A stretch of DNA of 64,000 nucleotides from the NCBI RefSeq assembly GCF_028769735.1, contig NC_088188.1, positions 4,053,001-4,117,000 of the forward strand. Reading direction: 5' to 3'. Positions 28,501 to 37,500 of the stretch are shown here, piece after piece; within the stretch, counting starts at the first letter, position 1, and each line of letters starts with the position of its first letter. Below the pieces are notes generated by a model, which saw only the letters and a list, made by a program, of their open reading frames with translations, was not told where the DNA came from and did not search any database. The translations under genes and the position numbers were made by a program. This DNA comes from Zonotrichia leucophrys gambelii. Lineage: Eukaryota > Chordata > Aves > Passeriformes > Passerellidae.

Positions 28501-31500
28501 CTTTCCTTTCCCCTTTCTTTCCTTTTCCCCTTTCTTTCCTTTTCCCCTTTCTTTCCTTTTCCCCTTTCCTTTTTCTTTTTTCCTGAGTTACTGCTCTGTG
28601 CACATCACAGATGACACCCTTAAGGGATTTCAAGTGGGGATTTTTATTTTAGAGAAATGCAAGGAAAAGATTCCCAGTGTAATTCATCTGGGCAGGAAAT
28701 TCACCCAAGGCTGTGTGACAAGGCCTCTCAAGCACTGTGATGCATTGTTCCTTTTTTAGTTATTTATTTTTATGTGTGTGTGTGTCTGTGTGTGCAGATT
28801 CATGGCTTTAAGGAGATCCAGTCTGCCTTTCTTCAGTCTGGTTTACTCAAACTCCTGGTGAAGAAGTGTAGCAAAGGAACTGGCTTCAGTAAGACTTGGC
28901 TTCTCCGAGACCTGGAGGTAAGAAAAGTGACATTTTGTAAAAAGTCAGGCTTCACACAGTGGCATGAGAGGTTATGGCAGTACCCTGCCCTCCTGGGGAC
29001 TCAGGATTATCCCTAATTAATCTCTAAAACAATGTTCACTTAACTGTATCCCTGAATCTGCCTCTTCTGCCCACCATAATCCTGTGGATAATAAACTAAA
29101 TTCTTTAAAGCAGGAGCTGATTTTCACTAATCTGATTTTATTTGGAAAACAATTTGCAGGATGAGACATTACTCACCTACTCAGATTGTTTTATGGATTT
29201 TATTTAGACTGTTCTTGAGAATTCCATTCTTCAATTTAGAAAACAATCTCAAAGAAAGGCATGACTTGCACAAGGTTTTGCTGCAGTGCAGGTGGGGAGA
29301 TCAATGCACACATGGGCATATTCTTTCACACTGGTTGTTAATTGCTGCAAGATAAGTGTGGTTCAACTCTTTGTTATGTTTTATCTCAGGCAGGAGTTGT
29401 GATGATTCATCTTTAGGACTATGATGAAGCCAAAGGGATGTTTCCAAAGGAGCAGGGTGTGTAGGGGCATCACTGGCATTTTGTGATGGTCACCTTTGCT
29501 CTGGTTTTGTCTTGGAATCTTCAGATCTTTGTTGTACTGAAATGGTTAAATAATTACTGTCTCAACTTCCTTTGCACTTTCAGCTAATCACTGAAGTTGT
29601 CTTTGCAGCAGCATGGAAGGTGTAACTCATTAGTGAAGGGGGAAATGGTTTTGGTTTGTGTTTTGGGGTTGGTTTTTTATTTTTAGGTGTGCTTCTTTAT
29701 AAAATAGCATTTGTTAAGCACTGTCCAGGTTTGATCATCTTCCTCTAAGATGCTGATTGCAAATAAACTCCTAATACCTGCAGCTGTCACACCATATGTT
29801 ACCTTTTTTCTGTGCAGATTTTGTCAATAATGCTGTATTCCTCAAAGCAAGACATCAGTTCCCTGGCTGAGCAGGAGGATACTGAACTGGAAGACAGGGA
29901 ACAAGATCAGGATGTGGAGCAGCCTGTTGTTGGTCCTGTTGACTTGGAGCAGAACAAACTTGATCCTCTGGAGGGCCTGGATGAAGCCACCAAAATTTGC
30001 TTCTTGGTATTTAAATTAATTTACCTCCTTTTGGGTAAATGTGCATTTGCTAGTTGCATAAAACATTTGGTGATTCATGTGGTTGTTTTCCTTCTAAATT
30101 TATAGAGTATGGGTCTGTGTGATTGCAGTGCATCATTCTTTAATGAAAATAAAATAGATCTACAGTAATGAATGCTACAAAATCATTATACTGTGTTATG
30201 CTAAATTGCTTCTCATTATTGTTAATCCAGATGCTAAGTTCATTAATTCTCTATCTACAAAGTGGGAAATAATGCTTAGGTCATTCTTAAAGAAATTCAG
30301 TCTTTCTTTTCCTCCTCTGATGTATTTTTGGGGTTTTTTAAATTTCTTTTTGCTCCTTGCTCAGATGACACATGATGCACTTAATGCACCTCTCCACATT
30401 CTTCGAGCCATGTATGAGCTGCAGATGAAAAGAACAGAATCTTTTTTCCTGGAAGTTCAGAAGAGGTATGTGAAGTTCTGGGTCCAGCAGAGAAAGTGGT
30501 GGGTGAAAATCTAAAATCCTCTCAGTGCTGGATAGAAATTCTTCCAAGGATAAGATTTGGTTTTCATGTGTGAAAAAGTAAGGAAATAAACTCTGCTAAG
30601 CTGTATTTATGGAAGCAAGTCACCATCCTCTGAAACACATCACATGCTCCCATATGAAGTTCCACTGTGGCTCTAAATTCTGTGAACTGAGTCGAGTCAA
30701 GAGCTCACATGTGGCTTCTGGTACTCAGAGAGCTCACAGAGACACCATGTTCTCACAGAAACGAGTGATTTTTGTAACATTTAAATCCTTTGGCTTGTTA
30801 GAACAGGGGAACAGTTAACATGACAAAAATAGACAGAGCTTAATCTTTCCAAAACAGAAGGTGGGAAGATTTAATTTGCATTTAATTGCCCTAATTGAGT
30901 TTGCATTACTTTGGAAACACATTTGTGTGTTTTTGATTTCTTTGCCTGTGTGAAGGTTTGATGGGGATGTGATCACAACGGATGAGAGGATCCGGACCCT
31001 GGCTCAGAAGTGGCAGCCCAGCAAACGCCTGAGGCTGGAGGAGCAGAGCTCCAAGGCAGTGGATACAGACATGATCATCTTACCCTGTTTGGTATGGACA
31101 CCTCTACAAACAGCAACAGCTGGAAAATAATCAATTCTGGCATTCGTGCCTGAGATTTTTTTTTAATACATCTGAAATAATCTGTTATCAATGTTTTATG
31201 TCAAAATGAATAAGCAAGTATTTCTTCCTTGTTATTCCTTCCTTAAGGAAGTGAAAAAACTTGATTCCCAGGTCAGGAGAACAAATTGTGATTGCAGGCT
31301 GTAATTTCCTCCCCTTACCCAAGAGAGATTGTATCTCATTGCTGTAAGCCTATGCCCTGCTACTGTTTCAGCATATCATTGTTATCTTAAATTCAGCAGG
31401 ACAAGGAAGCGATGAATTTATCTTGTAAAGTAGACACCACACTTGCAAGCTTTGGGTTTTGCATTCAATTGCAGGGTCCCACAGCTCTGCTTTATTTTGA

Positions 31501-34500
31501 GGGCTCACTCCTGGCCATGAGGTGTCACCAGCACAGCTGTTTATCAGTTGCATAGCAAAGGGGAAGGAGCTTCCTGAAGCAGTTTCACATAATTAAAAGA
31601 AAAAAATAGACCTTTCAACAGCTTATACAGAGGCTGTGAAATACCCACGCCTGGAAATTGTCCAAACTTAACTGGACAAAGCACTGATTTTGAAGTTATC
31701 TCAGCCTTAAGTCAAATTTGGAGCAAGTGATCTCCAAAAGTTCCTCCCAATTGCCTCATTTCAGGGTACTCGGTAGCTTTACCTCTATAGGTGAGCTTCC
31801 TCTAAGTTAGTTAACACTAATTCTGGTTGGAATTCTGCCTGCTATTTCCAAAAATGCATCAGTGTGTGTAGACATAAACAATGTTTCTCAGGAAATCTGT
31901 AGCTGTGTGAGAGATCCTACATTTGTGTGTTTTTGACAAATTTATTTATAAGTTCAGCTTGCAGTTTGACCGGTCAGATATCCAAACATAAGGCAATAAA
32001 TTATTAACAGCCTGTTTTCAAACTTGCATTTCTTTTCTTGCAGTCCAAGCCTGTACTGTGTGATAAAGCAACAGAAGAAACCAATCCTGTAGCCCAGAAA
32101 CTCATCACCAACACAGAGAGTGACCTGCAGCTGAGCTACGCCAAGCAGCGCCGCACCAAGAGCTCCATCCTCCTGCACAAGGAGCTGGACTCCAGGAGCA
32201 AAAAGGCTGTCAGGGACTACCTGTACCGTGTCAATGAGGCTATTGCAGTTCTCTATGCCAGGCATGTGCTGGCATCCTTGTTAGCTGAGTGGCCTGATGA
32301 TGTGGCAATAAATGAGGAAATCCTAGACCTCAGTGGCCCAGCCCATATGACATACATCCTGGACATGCTGATGCAGCTAGAGGAGAAGCAGCTATGGGAA
32401 AAAGTAAGTGGATTTCACTTAGGATTTCACTTAGACATGTGAACAAAACCTGTGCCCACATGCCATGAGACTCTGACTAACAGGAATACATGCAGTTCCT
32501 TTTTGCAACGAAATTGAAACTCCGAAATTTAAATTAGTTCTGAAAAACCAGTTGGAATCTGTCAGTCTTGATGTGCTGATCTTGTTAAGAGAAAATGAAA
32601 AAATAGCTGTGTAGAGAGAACTCTTTCAGTTATGAAAGAGAAACTGGTAAAATAGGCAGTCTGGTTTGAAAATAGACAATATAGATGGTAATCTAGAGAA
32701 ATTGGTAAAATTGGCAGTGCTTTTTAAAAGCTGCCTTTTTCTTAGCTCTCAATGTCTATATTGTAATACCTGCTACTCCACTGATGAGCTGCTGGTGGAA
32801 GTGATCTTGGAATTACAATAGAATGTTGTAATGAAAATGTCAGCTCAAGGCTTCACAGCAGTCAAAGCAAATCAAGTGCTGGGAATCTTCAAAAAGGGAA
32901 TGAAAAGTAAAGCAGAAGGCATTGATATGCCACTGAGCCAATGCTATGCACTCTTTTGGACTGCAGTGACTCCCTCATCTCATTAAAAAATTAAAATAAG
33001 GTGCAATACAACTGGAAGAGGTCTAGAGAAGAATGGCAGGGATTATTACCGCCATGGAATAACTTCAGTATGAGGAACCAGCTGGTTTTCTTCCTTCTGG
33101 ATCTTTCCCCTGTGAGGCATTGAGGGAGAAGGAGTAATGGAAAAGTCTGTTCCTCTTTCTCTGTAGATTTAAAGCAGTAAATAGCATGCAAAAGTTTAGA
33201 GCCAGTATTATTCACTGGCCCTCCCAGTAAGAAAACAAAGGAGTGTCAGATTAAGGTAATAAGTGGCAGGTCCAAAACAAACCAAAAGAACGGGCTCTTG
33301 ACACAGTAAGTCATGGAAATTGTTGCCCCAGGGTGTTTTTATGGGTTCAGAAAAGGGCAGGATGAACTGATAGAATAAAGTCCATTAGGGCATATTAAAT
33401 GTAAAAGCCTGGCCTTTGTCTTAGGTTGTTCTGCACGTGCAGAGTGCATCCAGGGAACTGCTGCATGCTGCTTTGTTTTTTAAACTCCTTTTCCCAAGAA
33501 ATCAGTTTTTGGCAGATTTGGAGATGAACCTGCTGGCCTGAGCTGGTGGATTACATTTTGTAGGAGGAGTTGGGAGATGGTAGATGAAGACGTGGCCTCA
33601 ATGAGTTGCTCTGATGACATGAAAGGGCCTCAAGAAACAGAATTCCTGAATTCAGGCTTTTATGCACTGCTACAAAAATAAGAAAAAGGGAGACTCAGGT
33701 GGTTCTGAATTCTTTTTAGTATGTCCTGATAGATTAAAGGACATTTTTGGATAGTTTTAAATGTACAGGACTTGCATCTGCTGCTTTCAAAACTTCAGCC
33801 ATCTCATTGATACTTTATAATTTCTTCTTATGCCCAGAGTTGTACTTTTTTGGTTTTTGAAGGCTGAAATATGACATATTCTATTCAAATCAAAATCTGT
33901 AGGTATAGAAGGCAAAGGTGCCTGTTTAGTATGCTAACAAATTGTTTATCTTACTTGATTGCAGCTTTAGTTTCCTGTTAATTACTTTATGGATTAGCCT
34001 TGTGTGAAGAGACATGGCCAATATCTGTCATGTTTTTATCAAATAAAGAATGAAGGGTCTAGAACAGAAGACAGAGTGAAATCTTTTGTGCTTATGGAGA
34101 TGGCACTTGCAGGCATAATTTCTGAATTTATCTTGTTTCTTGCTGGTACCTTGATTCCCTGTTCCAAAATACTGTGTGGTTGGACATGACTCATGTCAGC
34201 CATCAGAATGTACAGCTGTAAATGTTCTTTTGACAGTAAATTATATTTCCATGACATTTCTCCCCCCAGATTCTGCAGAAGGTGCTGCATGGGTGCAAGG
34301 AGAGCATGCTGGGGACCATGGCCCTGACAGCCTGTCAGTTCATGGAGGAGCCAGGGATGGCTGTGCAGATGAGGGAATCTCAGCATCCTTACAACAACAA
34401 CACCAACTTTGAGGTAGGGCAGGCAGGGCTTGCAGGCACCACTTGAAGCTGGAATCACCCAGGGGTGGAGCAGAAGCCTCTCAGAGTTCACAGGGGTATC

Positions 34501-37500
34501 TGTGGGACTGAATTCTGTGCTTGAAGCACCTGTGAAATCTTCCTTGGAAAAGGCTGATGTCAGATAGCTCAGGCCTTGCCCTGCAAAGAAATGTGTTCAA
34601 TCAAGCACTTTAATGGAATTCTAATTCAATCATATGGAAAGTGCATAACTTACATGGTTTTACTGTGCATGTGTTTGAAGCAGATCAGATTTGTAAATGG
34701 TTTCAAGGCCTTAATGATCAAATGTTTCTACCCTTCCTTCCAAAGATTTGTTTCAGTTGGCCTCTTCCAGTTGGCCCTTGTGCTGTTAGATGAACAGCAC
34801 AAACAATTCCCTGTCACAAACAATTTCTGACTTTCTTCTCTTGATACTGTTTGATAGCATTTTTCTGATATGGTTTGGTAAGTAATTATTGCCTCTGGGC
34901 AGTCTTGGGATTTTTAATTTCCCTGCTGCTCTGACTCCTCTGATTTTCATTTTTAAAATGCATATAACCCCTTAGGTTCTGGCAGTGAGATCAATATCAG
35001 CAACAATTACTGCTTTTAAAAAAGGAAAGCATTGCTGGCAATTCATTTTACATGCTTAACAGCTAATGTGAACAATAGGCCATGCTTTACATTTGTTAAA
35101 TTAGCTCAGGGTAAAAATATGAAAGTAAAAAACTCAGAGATGCTGTCATTCTTATATCTCCCTTGTTCATATAGTGAAAGTTCAGTGGGCTGTGGGCAGT
35201 GCAGTGTGCCAGCACACAAAGCTGCTGTGTTTATTTCTCAGGATAAAGTTCACATTCCTGGTGCTATCTACCTCTCCATCAAGTTTGACTCTCAGTGTAA
35301 CACAGAGGAGGGCTGTGATGAGCTGCTCATGTCCAGCAGCAGCGACTTCCAGCAGGACAGGCACAGCTTCAGTGGCTCCCCCCAGAAATGGACTGACTTC
35401 GAGCTTCCAGGTGAGCAGGGCTGCTTCAAGGGCACACAGGATACTGCTGGGGCTCCTGAGAGAAACTCCTGATGAGTTAAATGTCCTGAGATGTACAGGG
35501 AAAAAGCCAATCCTTTCCTTGTCCCACTCTGTTTGCTCTGACGTGCTGCTCCTGCATTTGTTTCTGCAAAGTGCCTTATCTGTTGTTGTGCTGTGACCTT
35601 TTCTTTCCACCACTCACTCAAAGCATGCACTCAGCTACTGGAAACAAATTTGATCTTGATTGTGTTCCAACACAGTCCTTGTTCTGCACGATATTCACTG
35701 ACATTGTTTATGCCTTGTCTTACTTTCCACAGGAAGCATGTTTTTTTTTATTTAAAAAAAGAAAAGATATGCTTATCTCTGTGCTCTGCTGCTGCTCTGA
35801 GCAAAGAGAGGCAGTGCCAGCACCTTGGCTCCAGCTGGTGCCACAGAGCACAGCTGGAAAAAACCCAAGGTTTGACTGCCAGCTGCACTCTGGATTCTCT
35901 AACACATTTGTGAGAGCACAGTGAGGAGCAAATGCCAGAGAGCTCAAGGACTGCACAGTCCCCTGCTTCTGATTTTAACCTGGTTTAACCCACTGAGCAC
36001 TGGGCACTGCAGGAAGCTCTTGACTTCAAGGACTGGCAGCACCTGTAAAGAGATTTAGGAACTTTCTTAGCAAACCTGTTTGGGTTACAGGTGCTGGTTT
36101 TGGGTTGCAAGGTACTGGTTAAAAGCAGATGTGTGTTCTGTAGAAATATTTTAGATTTTTGTGAACTTCTATCTTCTTTTTCATCCCTAATAGTTGCTGA
36201 GGTTTGCCAAGGAGCTGAACTTGGACGCTCATTGTTTAGAGCAGCTTTGGCTGTGAAACTTGAGTTTCACCTTGTGAAAATTCATTTACAACCAAGGCTG
36301 TCTGGATTAAGGTTCTTGGTTCCAGCAGGTTTTAGCTGAAACCAGACATTTGAAGGCTTCTGGGCTTTTAATTTGATTGAAGGGCTTTCTTTTATGAGTA
36401 GGAGAGAACACTGTCTCCATTTCATGATAAAAAGGGAAATTCTTTTATAGATATTTCATTTTAAATCCCAAAAAATGTTTTCAAAATTTTTCTTGTTCAT
36501 GCAACTTTGAAAATTCTGCTTCCCAATGAAATCTAACCTGCTTGTCCCTGGGTGACAGGCTTTTCCATGGGGCAGAAGTTATTTTAAGTTTTAACAGCTC
36601 TAGTATTATAGAGCACAATAGGTAAGAAGATGTTTTGTGTAGTGTTACAGCCAACTACCAGGATTTATCTCTGAAGGTGAAGATGCCACAATGGCAAAAA
36701 CCTTTTGAATGTTTTTGCCTGATTGTTAAGTGGTCAAATGTTTTGATAGTCCTTCTATTAAAAGTGATTAAGTTTGTTTTCTTCCTTGGAGTAGAAATGT
36801 TCATTTTAATTTTCTGACAGTACTTTCAAATATTTTAAACCTTTTGTCCAATGAATTCAGGTGTTGTTGCAAAGAACTTGGCTGCCTGTATAGGGGTTCT
36901 TGTGTCATAAATCATAACTGATCCAGTAACACAATTGGAAAAGTGAAGTTACATGTGGAGAATATGGAGTTACTTTAATTTCCTATATTTAGTTGTCAAA
37001 AATGTAAAAGACATTATCCTTCCTATCCAGTATCTTTAGACAGGGGAAATTATTGTGGGTTTTGCTTCAGCCTCCTCTTTTTGTGCTTCATAGTTACCAA
37101 AACTAAAAGACCTCCTCCCTTAAATGAAGACATCTAGTATTAATTAATTTCAGATTTTTCACTTCAGTTATATTTGAGATGGCAAAACTAACTCAGAAGA
37201 TAATGTTTGCTTTCTTCCTTCCCTGCACGCAGGAGACACACTCTACTACAGATTTACTTCTGACATGAGCAACACTGAGTGGGGTTATAAGTTTACAGTG
37301 ACAGCAGGTCATCTGGGCAGGTTTCAGACAGGTAAGAGATGCTCAGAATGGATTGAAAAGGGCATTTTTTAGTCATTTTGCTGAACTTTGAGAGACCTGT
37401 GGTTATCCCTTTTCCTTGAGTTAGAATTTGCATTCAGTGTCCTGGAAAGAACGTGATCAGTTTTTCATGTGATCAGTTATAACATGATCAGTTCAAGTTG

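Noticed and set aside
28100..28759. Open frames rich in Pro/Phe (plus) and Lys/Gly (minus)
   Set aside because: Artefacts of the C/T tract at 28203-28584.
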